Assembly (NCBI GenBank): GCA_032622095.1
Contig: CP136069.1
Coordinates: 32,400,194 to 32,464,193, forward strand
Direction: 5' to 3'
DNA length: 64,000 nucleotides
From: Siphonodentalium dalli
Taxonomy: Eukaryota; Mollusca; Scaphopoda; Gadilida; Siphonodentaliidae
Both the position numbers and the translations under genes were made by a program. The notes beneath the pieces were generated by a model. It made no database searches and was not told where the DNA came from. It saw only the letters and a program-made list of their open reading frames with translations. This document shows positions 37,001 to 52,531 of this stretch, piece by piece. Within the stretch, counting starts at the first letter, position 1. Each line of letters starts with the position of its first letter.

Positions 37001-40000
37001 ACATAGACAGAAGACCAAACCAGAAAATTTTGACAAAGGTCCGCTCAAATTTGTCCGGGCTAGGGGAGGGGCAAAATTTGTCCTTTTTTTTTTGTCGCCG
37101 ATTTGAACCAAAATGCTTGTGAAGTATCTATATGATGTACTGAGTATCATTGTGAGTAAATTTTATGAATCGGTTGACAAATGTAGAAATTGTGGCCCCT
37201 TCCTTTTGTTCAAGTTTACAGAAAATGCACTATGAATTTAAATTCCTTCAACCGATCGTCACGTGTTTGGTGTCATTCGATGGGGAATTTCTAGTACTTC
37301 AAAACGATTACCTACTTGCGGTATTATGACGATGGAGGCCAGAGATATTCGAAAAGTATGTACTGAACAACATACATATTGGCCTACATAGTAGAATATC
37401 GCCACAATACCTTAACAGAACCCTGCTAAATATTAAAGGGGCATCAAATACGAACACAATGACGCACAAATTAGCTCGATATCACGAAAATTGGCCGAGA
37501 TATGGCGAATTTTCTACCCGCGTCACCAAATTTCGAGGCATGGGTGGGGGTCACACCAGAACGTTCAAACTGAATACAAAAATGTCAATAAACTATACTA
37601 TAGACTTTCCAATCAATTCCGCGCGATTCCCTTATTATACTTCCATATTTTAATATGGATGTATATTGTTATTCAATTTTTTATTTTTATTTTTCATTAT
37701 TTATGCTACTTCTTCTTCTTCTTCTTAATATATTTTGTAACCCTTATATCTCAGAAAGTTAAAAAGATAAATCATTGAAATTTGGTAGGTATATGCACCT
37801 TGCCAAGTTACAACTGAATGAAACATTTAGGTTTATGTCCTAACTTTCTTTCCAGCGTTATGGCCCTTAATCAAAATTTTTGGAAAATGTTTGTGCCCAG
37901 ATCTTCTCCTATAAGAAGCCAAGCAGCTGAATTCGGGTTACGTGACCGTGTTAACTAACGAAAGGGCACGAATCGAGAAAATTTTCACCAAGGTCCGAAT
38001 ACAATTTGTCGACCTGGGGAGGGGTGCAAAATTTGTCAAATTTTTTTTTGTCACCGATTCCAACCATTTTTACTTTCGTGTATCTATACGACGTACTGAT
38101 GCTACTCGTGAAAGAATTTTGTAAATCGGTTGAGAAATGGCCAAGTTATAACACATCGAAAAATGTACTAATAAAGTCCATGTGTAGAAAGTGCTTGTGC
38201 CCAGATCTTCTCCTAGACGAAGCGCAACAGCTGGATTTGGTCTATGTGAGCGTCTTAAACATAGACAGAAGACCAAACCAGAAAATTTTGACAAAGGTCC
38301 GCTCAAATTTGTCCGGGCTAGGGGAGGGGCAAAATTTGTCCTTTTTTTTTTGTCGCCGATTTGAACCAAAATGCTTGTGAAGTATCTATATGATGTACTG
38401 AGTATCATTGTGAGTAAATTTTATGAATCGGTTGACAAATGTAGAAATTGTGGCCCCTTCCTTTTGTTCAAGTTTACAGAAAATGCACTATGAATTTAAA
38501 TTCCTTCAACCGATCGTCACGTGTTTGGTGTCATTCGATGGGGAATTTCTAGTACTTCAAAACGATTACCTACTTGCGGTATTATGACGATGGAGGCCAG
38601 AGATATTCGAAAAGTATGTACTGAACAACATACATATTGGCCTACATAGTAGAATATCGCCACAATACCTTAACAGAACCCTGCTAAATATTAAAGGGGC
38701 ATCAAATACGAACACAATGACGCACAAATTAGCTCGATATCACGAAAATTGGCCGAGATATGGCGAATTTTCTACCCGCGTCACCAAATTTCGAGGCATG
38801 GGTGGGGGTCACACCAGAACGTTCAAACTGAATACAAAAATGTCAATAAACTATACTATAGACTTTCCAATCAATTCCGCGCGATTCCCTTATTATACTT
38901 CCATATTTTAATATGGATGTATATTGTTATTCAATTTTTTATTTTTATTTTTCATTATTTATGCTACTTCTTCTTCTTCTTCTTAATATATTTTGTAACC
39001 CTTATATCTCAGAAAGTTAAAAAGATAAATCATTGAAATTTGGTAGGTATATGCACCTTGCCAAGTTACAACTGAATGAAACATTTAGGTTTATGTCCTA
39101 ACTTTCTTTCCAGCGTTATGGCCCTTAATCAAAATTTTTGGAAAATGTTTGTGCCCAGATCTTCTCCTATAAGAAGCCAAGCAGCTGAATTCGGGTTACG
39201 TGACCGTGTTAACTAACGAAAGGGCACGAATCGAGAAAATTTTCACCAAGGTCCGAATACAATTTGTCGACCTGGGGAGGGGTGCAAAATTTGTCAATTT
39301 TTTTTTTGTCACCGATTCCAACCATTTTTACTTTCGTGTATCTATACGACGTACTGATGCTACTCGTGAAAGAATTTTGTAAATCGGTTGAGAAATGGCC
39401 AAGTTATAACACATCGAAAAATGTACTAATAAAGTCCATGTGTAGAAAGTGCTTGTGCCCAGATCTTCTCCTAGACGAAGCGCAACAGCTGGATTTGGTC
39501 TATGTGAGCGTCTTAAACATAGACAGAAGACCAAACCAGAAAATTTTGACAAAGGTCCGCTCAAATTTGTCCGGGCTAGGGGAGGGGCAAAATTTGTCCT
39601 TTTTTTTTTGTCGCCGATTTGAACCAAAATGCTTGTGAAGTATCTATATGATGTACTGAGTATCATTGTGAGTAAATTTTATGAATCGGTTGACAAATGT
39701 AGAAATTGTGGCCCCTTCCTTTTGTTCAAGTTTACAGAAAATGCACTATGAATTTAAATTCCTTCAACCGATCGTCACGTGTTTGGTGTCATTCGATGGG
39801 GAATTTCTAGTACTTCAAAACGATTACCTACTTGCGGTATTATGACGATGGAGGCCAGAGATATTCGAAAAGTATGTACTGAACAACATACATATTGGCC
39901 TACATAGTAGAATATCGCCACAATACCTTAACAGAACCCTGCTAAATATTAAAGGGGCATCAAATACGAACACAATGACGCACAAATTAGCTCGATATCA

Positions 40001-41197
40001 CGAAAATTGGCCGAGATATGGCGAATTTTCTACCCGCGTCACCAAATTTCGAGGCATGGGTGGGGGTCACACCAGAACGTTCAAACTGAATACAAAAATG
40101 TCAATAAACTATACTATAGACTTTCCAATCAATTCCGCGCGATTCCCTTATTATACTTCCATATTTTAATATGGATGTATATTGTTATTCAATTTTTTAT
40201 TTTTATTTTTCATTATTTATGCTACTTCTTCTTCTTCTTCTTAATATATTTTGTAACCCTTATATCTCAGAAAGTTAAAAAGATAAATCATTGAAATTTG
40301 GTAGGTATATGCACCTTGCCAAGTTACAACTGAATGAAACATTTAGGTTTATGTCCTAACTTTCTTTCCAGCGTTATGGCCCTTAATCAAAATTTTTGGA
40401 AAATGTTTGTGCCCAGATCTTCTCCTATAAGAAGCCAAGCAGCTGAATTCGGGTTACGTGACCGTGTTAACTAACGAAAGGGCACGAATCGAGAAAATTT
40501 TCACCAAGGTCCGAATACAATTTGTCGACCTGGGGAGGGGTGCAAAATTTGTCAAATTTTTTTTTGTCACCGATTCCAACCATTTTTACTTTCGTGTATC
40601 TATACGACGTACTGATGCTACTCGTGAAAGAATTTTGTAAATCGGTTGAGAAATGGCCAAGTTATAACACATCGAAAAATGTACTAATAAAGTCCATGTG
40701 TAGAAAGTGCTTGTGCCCAGATCTTCTCCTAGACGAAGCGCAACAGCTGGATTTGGTCTATGTGAGCGTCTTAAACATAGACAGAAGACCAAACCAGAAA
40801 ATTTTGACAAAGGTCCGCTCAAATTTGTCCGGGCTAGGGGAGGGGCAAAATTTGTCCTTTTTTTTTTGTCGCCGATTTGAACCAAAATGCTTGTGAAGTA
40901 TCTATATGATGTACTGAGTATCATTGTGAGTAAATTTTATGAATCGGTTGACAAATGTAGAAATTGTGGCCCCTTCCTTTTGTTCAAGTTTACAGAAAAT
41001 GCACTATGAATTTAAATTCCTTCAACCGATCGTCACGTGTTTGGTGTCATTCGATGGGGAATTTCTAGTACTTCAAAACGATTACCTACTTGCGGTATTA
41101 TGACGATGGAGGCCAGAGATATTCGAAAAGTATGTACTGAACAACATACATATTGGCCTACATAGTAGAATATCGCCACAATACCTTAACAGAACCC

Positions 41198-43725
41198 GGC
41201 TAAATATTAAAGGGGCATCAAATACGAACACAATGACGCACAAATTAGCTCGATATCACGAAAATTGGCCGAGATATGGCGAATTTTCTACCCGCGTCAC
41301 CAAATTTCGAGGCATGGGTGGGGGTCACACCAGAACGTTCAAACTGAATACAAAAATGTCAATAAACTATACTATAGACTTTCCAATCAATTCCGCGCGA
41401 TTCCCTTATTATACTTCCATATTTTAATATGGATGTATATTGTTATTCAATTTTTTATTTTTATTTTTCATTATTTATGCTACTTCTTCTTCTTCTTCTT
41501 AATATATTTTGTAACCCTTATATCTCAGAAAGTTAAAAAGATAAATCATTAAAATTTGGTAGGTATATGCACCTTGCCAAGTTACAACTGAATGAAACAT
41601 TTAGGTTTATGTCCTAACTTTCTTTCCAGCGTTATGGCCCTTAATCAAAATTTTTGGAAAATGTTTGTGCCCAGATCTTCTCCTATAAGAAGCCAAGCAG
41701 CTGAATTCGGGTTACGTGACCGTGTTAACTAACGAAAGGGCACGAATCGAGAAAATTTTCACCAAGGTCCGAATACAATTTGTCGACCTGGGGAGGGGTG
41801 CAAAATTTGTCAATTTTTTTTTTGTCACCGATTCCAACCATTTTTACTTTCGTGTATCTATACGACGTACTGATGCTACTCGTGAAAGAATTTTGTAAAT
41901 CGGTTGAGAAATGGCCAAGTTATAACACATCGAAAAATGTACTAATAAAGTCCATGTGTAGAAAGTGCTTGTGCCCAGATCTTCTCCTAGACGAAGCGCA
42001 ACAGCTGGATTTGGTCTATGTGAGCGTCTTAAACATAGACAGAAGACCAAACCAGAAAATTTTGACAAAGGTCCGCTCAAATTTGTCCGGGCTAGGGGAG
42101 GGGCAAAATTTGTCCTTTTTTTTTTGTCGCCGATTTGAACCAAAATGCTTGTGAAGTATCTATATGATGTACTGAGTATCATTGTGAGTAAATTTTATGA
42201 ATCGGTTGACAAATGTAGAAATTGTGGCCCCTTCCTTTTGTTCAAGTTTACAGAAAATGCACTATGAATTTAAATTCCTTCAACCGATCGTCACGTGTTT
42301 GGTGTCATTCGATGGGGAATTTCTAGTACTTCAAAACGATTACCTACTTGCGGTATTATGACGATGGAGGCCAGAGATATTCGAAAAGTATGTACTGAAC
42401 AACATACATATTGGCCTACATAGTAGAATATCGCCACAATACCTTAACAGAACCCTGCTAAATATTAAAGGGGCATCAAATACGAACACAATGACGCACA
42501 AATTAGCTCGATATCACGAAAATTGGCCGAGATATGGCGAATTTTCTACCCGCGTCACCAAATTTCGAGGCATGGGTGGGGGTCACACCAGAACGTTCAA
42601 ACTGAATACAAAAATGTCAATAAACTATACTATAGACTTTCCAATCAATTCCGCGCGATTCCCTTATTATACTTCCATATTTTAATATGGATGTATATTG
42701 TTATTCAATTTTTTATTTTTATTTTTCATTATTTATGCTACTTCTTCTTCTTCTTCTTAATATATTTTGTAACCCTTATATCTCAGAAAGTTAAAAAGAT
42801 AAATCATTGAAATTTGGTAGGTATATGCACCTTGCCAAGTTACAACTGAATGAAACATTTAGGTTTATGTCCTAACTTTCTTTCCAGCGTTATGGCCCTT
42901 AATCAAAATTTTTGGAAAATGTTTGTGCCCAGATCTTCTCCTATAAGAAGCCAAGCAGCTGAATTCGGGTTACGTGACCGTGTTAACTAACGAAAGGGCA
43001 CGAATCTAGAAAATTTTCACCAAGGTCCAAATACAATTTGTCGACCTGGGGAGGGGTGCAAAATTTGTCAAATTTTTTTTTGTCACCGATTCCAACCATT
43101 TTTACTTTCGTGTATCTATACGACGTACTGATGCTACTCGTGAAAGAAGTTTGTAAATCGGTTGAGAAATGGCCAAGTTATAACACATCGAAAAATGTAC
43201 TAATAAAGTCCATGTGTAGAAAGTGCTTGTGCCCAGATCTTCTCCTAGACGAAGCGCAACAGCTGGATTTGGTCTATGTGAGCGTCTTAAACATAGACAG
43301 AAGACCAAACCAGAAAATTTTGACAAAGGTCCGCTCAAATTTGTCCGGGCTAGGGGAGGGGCAAAATTTGTCCTTTTTTTTTTGTCGCCGATTTGAACCA
43401 AAATGCTTGTGAAGTATCTATATGATGTACTGAGTATCATTGTGAGTAAATTTTATGAATCGGTTGACAAATGTAGAAATTGTGGCCCCTTCCTTTTGTT
43501 CAAGTTTACAGAAAATGCACTATGAATTTAAATTCCTTCAGCCGATCGTCACGTGTTTGGTGTCATTCGATGGGGAATTTCTAGTACTTCAAAACGATTA
43601 CCTACTTGCGGTATTATGACGATGGAGGCCAGAGATATTCGAAAAGTATGTACTGAACAACATACATATTGGCCTACATAGTAGAATATCGCCACAATAC
43701 CTTAACAGAACCCTGCTAAATATTT
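41198..43725 (+). repeat. Duplicated multi-monomer block, left copy
   Basis: Five private base changes occur here and again exactly 8806 bases (7 x 1258) downstream: G at 41198 (cccggcta), A at 41551 (cattaaaattt), G at 43149 (gaagtttg), G at 43541 (cagccgat) and T at 43725 (tatttaag). The monomer starting at 38892 and its partner at 47698 also share a class A unit with one T more in the first T-run, so the block may begin near 39.3 kb. Confidence 0.85.
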
Positions 43726-46700
43726 AAGGGGCATCAAATACGAACACAATGACGCACAAATTAGCTCGATATCACGAAAATTGGCCGAGATATGGCGAAT
43801 TTTCTACCCGCGTCACCAAATTTCGAGGCATGGGTGGGGGTCACACCAGAACGTTCAAACTGAATACAAAAATGTCAATAAACTATACTATAGACTTTCC
43901 AATCAATTCCGCGCGATTCCCTTATTATACTTCCATATTTTAATATGGATGTATATTGTTATTCAATTTTTTATTTTTATTTTTCATTATTTATGCTACT
44001 TCTTCTTCTTCTTCTTAATATATTTTGTAACCCTTATATCTCAGAAAGTTAAAAAGATAAATCATTGAAATTTGGTAGGTATATGCACCTTGCCAAGTTA
44101 CAACTGAATGAAACATTTAGGTTTATGTCCTAACTTTCTTTCCAGCGTTATGGCCCTTAATCAAAATTTTTGGAAAATGTTTGTGCCCAGATCTTCTCCT
44201 ATAAGAAGCCAAGCAGCTGAATTCGGGTTACGTGACCGTGTTAACTAACGAAAGGGCACGAATCTAGAAAATTTTCACCAAGGTCCAAATACAATTTGTC
44301 GACCTGGGGAGGGGTGCAAAATTTGTCAAATTTTTTTTTGTCACCGATTCCAACCATTTTTACTTTCGTGTATCTATACGACGTACTGATGCTACTCGTG
44401 AAAGAATTTTGTAAATCGGTTGAGAAATGGCCAAGTTATAACACATCGAAAAATGTACTAATAAAGTCCATGTGTAGAAAGTGCTTGTGCCCAGATCTTC
44501 TCCTAGACGAAGCGCAACAGCTGGATTTGGTCTATGTGAGCGTCTTAAACATAGACAGAAGACCAAACCAGAAAATTTTGACAAAGGTCCGCTCAAATTT
44601 GTCCGGGCTAGGGGAGGGGCAAAATTTGTCCTTTTTTTTTTGTCGCCGATTTGAACCAAAATGCTTGTGAAGTATCTATATGATGTACTGAGTATCATTG
44701 TGAGTAAATTTTATGAATCGGTTGACAAATGTAGAAATTGTGGCCCCTTCCTTTTGTTCAAGTTTACAGAAAATGCACTATGAATTTAAATTCCTTCAAC
44801 CGATCGTCACGTGTTTGGTGTCATTCGATGGGGAATTTCTAGTACTTCAAAACGATTACCTACTTGCGGTATTATGACGATGGAGGCCAGAGATATTCGA
44901 AAAGTATGTACTGAACAACATACATATTGGCCTACATAGTAGAATATCGCCACAATACCTTAACAGAACCCTGCTAAATATTAAAGGGGCATCAAATACG
45001 AACACAATGACGCACAAATTAGCTCGATATCACGAAAATTGGCCGAGATATGGCGAATTTTCTACCCGCGTCACCAAATTTCGAGGCATGGGTGGGGGTC
45101 ACACCAGAACGTTCAAACTGAATACAAAAATGTCAATAAACTATACTATAGACTTTCCAATCAATTCCGCGCGATTCCCTTATTATACTTCCATATTTTA
45201 ATATGGATGTATATTGTTATTCAATTTTTTATTTTTATTTTTCATTATTTATGCTACTTCTTCTTCTTCTTCTTAATATATTTTGTAACCCTTATATCTC
45301 AGAAAGTTAAAAAGATAAATCATTGAAATTTGGTAGATATATGCACCTTGCCAAGTTACAACTGAATGAAACATTTAGGTTTATGTCCTAACTTTCTTTC
45401 CAGCGTTATGGCCCTTAATCAAAATTTTTGGAAAATGTTTGTGCCCAGATCTTCTCCTATAAGAAGCCAAGCAGCTGAATTCGGGTTACGTGACCGTGTT
45501 AACTAACGAAAGGGCACGAATCTAGAAAATTTTCACCAAGGTCCAAATACAATTTGTCGACCTGGGGAGGGGTGCAAAATTTGTCAAATTTTTTTTTGTC
45601 ACCGATTCCAACCATTTTTACTTTCGTGTATCTATACGACGTACTGATGCTACTCGTGAAAGAATTTTGTAAATCGGTTGAGAAATGGCCAAGTTATAAC
45701 ACATCGAAAAATGTACTAATAAAGTCCATGTGTAGAAAGTGCTTGTGCCCAGATCTTCTCCTAGACGAAGCGCAACAGCTGGATTTGGTCTATGTGAGCG
45801 TCTTAAACATAGACAGAAGACCAAACCAGAAAATTTTGACAAAGGTCCGCTCAAATTTGTCCGGGCTAGGGGAGGGGCAAAATTTGTCCTTTTTTTTTTG
45901 TCGCCGATTTGAACCAAAATGCTTGTGAAGTATCTATATGATGTACTGAGTATCATTGTGAGTAAATTTTATGAATCGGTTGACAAATGTAGAAATTGTG
46001 GCCCCTTCCTTTTGTTCAAGTTTACAGAAAATGCACTATGAATTTAAATTCCTTCAACCGATCGTCACGTGTTTGGTGTCATTCGATGGGGAATTTCTAG
46101 TACTTCAAAACGATTACCTACTTGCGGTATTATGACGATGGAGGCCAGAGATATTCGAAAAGTATGTACTGAACAACATACATATTGGCCTACATAGTAG
46201 AATATCGCCACAATACCTTAACAGAACCCTGCTAAATATTAAAGGGGCATCAAATACGAACACAATGACGCACAAATTAGCTCGATATCACGAAAATTGG
46301 CCGAGATATGGCGAATTTTCTACCCGCGTCACCAAATTTCGAGGCATGGGTGGGGGTCACACCAGAACGTTCAAACTGAATACAAAAATGTCAATAAACT
46401 ATACTATAGACTTTCCAATCAATTCCGCGCGATTCCCTTATTATACTTCCATATTTTAATATGGATGTATATTGTTATTCAATTTTTTATTTTTATTTTT
46501 CATTATTTATGCTACTTCTTCTTCTTCTTCTTAATATATTTTGTAACCCTTATATCTCAGAAAGTTAAAAAGATAAATCATTGAAATTTGGTAGATATAT
46601 GCACCTTGCCAAGTTACAACTGAATGAAACATTTAGGTTTATGTCCTAACTTTCTTTCCAGCGTTATGGCCCTTAATCAAAATTTTTGGAAAATGTTTGT

Positions 46701-49700
46701 GCCCAGATCTTCTCCTATAAGAAGCCAAGCAGCTGAATTCGGGTTACGTGACCGTGTTAACTAACGAAAGGGCACGAATCTAGAAAATTTTCACCAAGGT
46801 CCAAATACAATTTGTCGACCTGGGGAGGGGTGCAAAATTTGTCAAATTTTTTTTTGTCACCGATTCCAACCATTTTTACTTTCGTGTATCTATACGACGT
46901 ACTGATGCTACTCGTGAAAGAATTTTGTAAATCGGTTGAGAAATGGCCAAGTTATAACACATCGAAAAATGTACTAATAAAGTCCATGTGTAGAAAGTGC
47001 TTGTGCCCAGATCTTCTCCTAGACGAAGCGCAACAGCTGGATTTGGTCTATGTGAGCGTCTTAAACATAGACAGAAGACCAAACCAGAAAATTTTGACAA
47101 AGGTCCGCTCAAATTTGTCCGGGCTAGGGGAGGGGCAAAATTTGTCCTTTTTTTTTTGTCGCCGATTTGAACCAAAATGCTTGTGAAGTATCTATATGAT
47201 GTACTGAGTATCATTGTGAGTAAATTTTATGAATCGGTTGACAAATGTAGAAATTGTGGCCCCTTCCTTTTGTTCAAGTTTACAGAAAATGCACTATGAA
47301 TTTAAATTCCTTCAACCGATCGTCACGTGTTTGGTGTCATTCGATGGGGAATTTCTAGTACTTCAAAACGATTACCTACTTGCGGTATTATGACGATGGA
47401 GGCCAGAGATATTCGAAAAGTATGTACTGAACAACATACATATTGGCCTACATAGTAGAATATCGCCACAATACCTTAACAGAACCCTGCTAAATATTAA
47501 AGGGGCATCAAATACGAACACAATGACGCACAAATTAGCTCGATATCACGAAAATTGGCCGAGATATGGCGAATTTTCTACCCGCGTCACCAAATTTCGA
47601 GGCATGGGTGGGGGTCACACCAGAACGTTCAAACTGAATACAAAAATGTCAATAAACTATACTATAGACTTTCCAATCAATTCCGCGCGATTCCCTTATT
47701 ATACTTCCATATTTTAATATGGATGTATATTGTTATTCAATTTTTTATTTTTATTTTTCATTATTTATGCTACTTCTTCTTCTTCTTCTTAATATATTTT
47801 GTAACCCTTATATCTCAGAAAGTTAAAAAGATAAATCATTGAAATTTGGTAGGTATATGCACCTTGCCAAGTTACAACTGAATGAAACATTTAGGTTTAT
47901 GTCCTAACTTTCTTTCCAGCGTTATGGCCCTTAATCAAAATTTTTGGAAAATGTTTGTGCCCAGATCTTCTCCTATAAGAAGCCAAGCAGCTGAATTCGG
48001 GTTACGTGACCGTGTTAACTAACGAAAGGGCACGAATCGAGAAAATTTTCACCAAGGTCCGAATACAATTTGTCGACCTGGGGAGGGGTGCAAAATTTGT
48101 CAATTTTTTTTTTGTCACCGATTCCAACCATTTTTACTTTCGTGTATCTATACGACGTACTGATGCTACTCGTGAAAGAATTTTGTAAATCGGTTGAGAA
48201 ATGGCCAAGTTATAACACATCGAAAAATGTACTAATAAAGTCCATGTGTAGAAAGTGCTTGTGCCCAGATCTTCTCCTAGACGAAGCGCAACAGCTGGAT
48301 TTGGTCTATGTGAGCGTCTTAAACATAGACAGAAGACCAAACCAGAAAATTTTGACAAAGGTCCGCTCAAATTTGTCCGGGCTAGGGGAGGGGCAAAATT
48401 TGTCCTTTTTTTTTTGTCGCCGATTTGAACCAAAATGCTTGTGAAGTATCTATATGATGTACTGAGTATCATTGTGAGTAAATTTTATGAATCGGTTGAC
48501 AAATGTAGAAATTGTGGCCCCTTCCTTTTGTTCAAGTTTACAGAAAATGCACTATGAATTTAAATTCCTTCAACCGATCGTCACGTGTTTGGTGTCATTC
48601 GATGGGGAATTTCTAGTACTTCAAAACGATTACCTACTTGCGGTATTATGACGATGGAGGCCAGAGATATTCGAAAAGTATGTACTGAACAACATACATA
48701 TTGGCCTACATAGTAGAATATCGCCACAATACCTTAACAGAACCCTGCTAAATATTAAAGGGGCATCAAATACGAACACAATGACGCACAAATTAGCTCG
48801 ATATCACGAAAATTGGCCGAGATATGGCGAATTTTCTACCCGCGTCACCAAATTTCGAGGCATGGGTGGGGGTCACACCAGAACGTTCAAACTGAATACA
48901 AAAATGTCAATAAACTATACTATAGACTTTCCAATCAATTCCGCGCGATTCCCTTATTATACTTCCATATTTTAATATGGATGTATATTGTTATTCAATT
49001 TTTTATTTTTATTTTTCATTATTTATGCTACTTCTTCTTCTTCTTCTTAATATATTTTGTAACCCTTATATCTCAGAAAGTTAAAAAGATAAATCATTGA
49101 AATTTGGTAGGTATATGCACCTTGCCAAGTTACAACTGAATGAAACATTTAGGTTTATGTCCTAACTTTCTTTCCAGCGTTATGGCCCTTAATCAAAATT
49201 TTTGGAAAATGTTTGTGCCCAGATCTTCTCCTATAAGAAGCCAAGCAGCTGAATTCGGGTTACGTGACCGTGTTAACTAACGAAAGGGCACGAATCGAGA
49301 AAATTTTCACCAAGGTCCGAATACAATTTGTCGACCTGGGGAGGGGTGCAAAATTTGTCAAATTTTTTTTTGTCACCGATTCCAACCATTTTTACTTTCG
49401 TGTATCTATACGACGTACTGATGCTACTCGTGAAAGAATTTTGTAAATCGGTTGAGAAATGGCCAAGTTATAACACATCGAAAAATGTACTAATAAAGTC
49501 CATGTGTAGAAAGTGCTTGTGCCCAGATCTTCTCCTAGACGAAGCGCAACAGCTGGATTTGGTCTATGTGAGCGTCTTAAACATAGACAGAAGACCAAAC
49601 CAGAAAATTTTGACAAAGGTCCGCTCAAATTTGTCCGGGCTAGGGGAGGGGCAAAATTTGTCCTTTTTTTTTTGTCGCCGATTTGAACCAAAATGCTTGT

Positions 49701-50003
49701 GAAGTATCTATATGATGTACTGAGTATCATTGTGAGTAAATTTTATGAATCGGTTGACAAATGTAGAAATTGTGGCCCCTTCCTTTTGTTCAAGTTTACA
49801 GAAAATGCACTATGAATTTAAATTCCTTCAACCGATCGTCACGTGTTTGGTGTCATTCGATGGGGAATTTCTAGTACTTCAAAACGATTACCTACTTGCG
49901 GTATTATGACGATGGAGGCCAGAGATATTCGAAAAGTATGTACTGAACAACATACATATTGGCCTACATAGTAGAATATCGCCACAATACCTTAACAGAA
50001 CCC

Positions 50004-52531
50004 GGCTAAATATTAAAGGGGCATCAAATACGAACACAATGACGCACAAATTAGCTCGATATCACGAAAATTGGCCGAGATATGGCGAATTTTCTACCCG
50101 CGTCACCAAATTTCGAGGCATGGGTGGGGGTCACACCAGAACGTTCAAACTGAATACAAAAATGTCAATAAACTATACTATAGACTTTCCAATCAATTCC
50201 GCGCGATTCCCTTATTATACTTCCATATTTTAATATGGATGTATATTGTTATTCAATTTTTTATTTTTATTTTTCATTATTTATGCTACTTCTTCTTCTT
50301 CTTCTTAATATATTTTGTAACCCTTATATCTCAGAAAGTTAAAAAGATAAATCATTAAAATTTGGTAGGTATATGCACCTTGCCAAGTTACAACTGAATG
50401 AAACATTTAGGTTTATGTCCTAACTTTCTTTCCAGCGTTATGGCCCTTAATCAAAATTTTTGGAAAATGTTTGTGCCCAGATCTTCTCCTATAAGAAGCC
50501 AAGCAGCTGAATTCGGGTTACGTGACCGTGTTAACTAACGAAAGGGCACGAATCGAGAAAATTTTCACCAAGGTCCGAATACAATTTGTCGACCTGGGGA
50601 GGGGTGCAAAATTTGTCAATTTTTTTTTTGTCACCGATTCCAACCATTTTTACTTTCGTGTATCTATACGACGTACTGATGCTACTCGTGAAAGAATTTT
50701 GTAAATCGGTTGAGAAATGGCCAAGTTATAACACATCGAAAAATGTACTAATAAAGTCCATGTGTAGAAAGTGCTTGTGCCCAGATCTTCTCCTAGACGA
50801 AGCGCAACAGCTGGATTTGGTCTATGTGAGCGTCTTAAACATAGACAGAAGACCAAACCAGAAAATTTTGACAAAGGTCCGCTCAAATTTGTCCGGGCTA
50901 GGGGAGGGGCAAAATTTGTCCTTTTTTTTTTGTCGCCGATTTGAACCAAAATGCTTGTGAAGTATCTATATGATGTACTGAGTATCATTGTGAGTAAATT
51001 TTATGAATCGGTTGACAAATGTAGAAATTGTGGCCCCTTCCTTTTGTTCAAGTTTACAGAAAATGCACTATGAATTTAAATTCCTTCAACCGATCGTCAC
51101 GTGTTTGGTGTCATTCGATGGGGAATTTCTAGTACTTCAAAACGATTACCTACTTGCGGTATTATGACGATGGAGGCCAGAGATATTCGAAAAGTATGTA
51201 CTGAACAACATACATATTGGCCTACATAGTAGAATATCGCCACAATACCTTAACAGAACCCTGCTAAATATTAAAGGGGCATCAAATACGAACACAATGA
51301 CGCACAAATTAGCTCGATATCACGAAAATTGGCCGAGATATGGCGAATTTTCTACCCGCGTCACCAAATTTCGAGGCATGGGTGGGGGTCACACCAGAAC
51401 GTTCAAACTGAATACAAAAATGTCAATAAACTATACTATAGACTTTCCAATCAATTCCGCGCGATTCCCTTATTATACTTCCATATTTTAATATGGATGT
51501 ATATTGTTATTCAATTTTTTATTTTTATTTTTCATTATTTATGCTACTTCTTCTTCTTCTTCTTAATATATTTTGTAACCCTTATATCTCAGAAAGTTAA
51601 AAAGATAAATCATTGAAATTTGGTAGGTATATGCACCTTGCCAAGTTACAACTGAATGAAACATTTAGGTTTATGTCCTAACTTTCTTTCCAGCGTTATG
51701 GCCCTTAATCAAAATTTTTGGAAAATGTTTGTGCCCAGATCTTCTCCTATAAGAAGCCAAGCAGCTGAATTCGGGTTACGTGACCGTGTTAACTAACGAA
51801 AGGGCACGAATCTAGAAAATTTTCACCAAGGTCCAAATACAATTTGTCGACCTGGGGAGGGGTGCAAAATTTGTCAAATTTTTTTTTGTCACCGATTCCA
51901 ACCATTTTTACTTTCGTGTATCTATACGACGTACTGATGCTACTCGTGAAAGAAGTTTGTAAATCGGTTGAGAAATGGCCAAGTTATAACACATCGAAAA
52001 ATGTACTAATAAAGTCCATGTGTAGAAAGTGCTTGTGCCCAGATCTTCTCCTAGACGAAGCGCAACAGCTGGATTTGGTCTATGTGAGCGTCTTAAACAT
52101 AGACAGAAGACCAAACCAGAAAATTTTGACAAAGGTCCGCTCAAATTTGTCCGGGCTAGGGGAGGGGCAAAATTTGTCCTTTTTTTTTTGTCGCCGATTT
52201 GAACCAAAATGCTTGTGAAGTATCTATATGATGTACTGAGTATCATTGTGAGTAAATTTTATGAATCGGTTGACAAATGTAGAAATTGTGGCCCCTTCCT
52301 TTTGTTCAAGTTTACAGAAAATGCACTATGAATTTAAATTCCTTCAGCCGATCGTCACGTGTTTGGTGTCATTCGATGGGGAATTTCTAGTACTTCAAAA
52401 CGATTACCTACTTGCGGTATTATGACGATGGAGGCCAGAGATATTCGAAAAGTATGTACTGAACAACATACATATTGGCCTACATAGTAGAATATCGCCA
52501 CAATACCTTAACAGAACCCTGCTAAATATTT
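50004..52531 (+). repeat. Duplicated multi-monomer block, right copy
   Basis: Carries the same five changes at 50004, 50357, 51955, 52347 and 52531, each 8806 bases from its partner. The monomers on the far right no longer follow the same A/B order (class A at 52730 against class B at 43924), so the shared block ends within about one monomer after 52531. Confidence 0.85.
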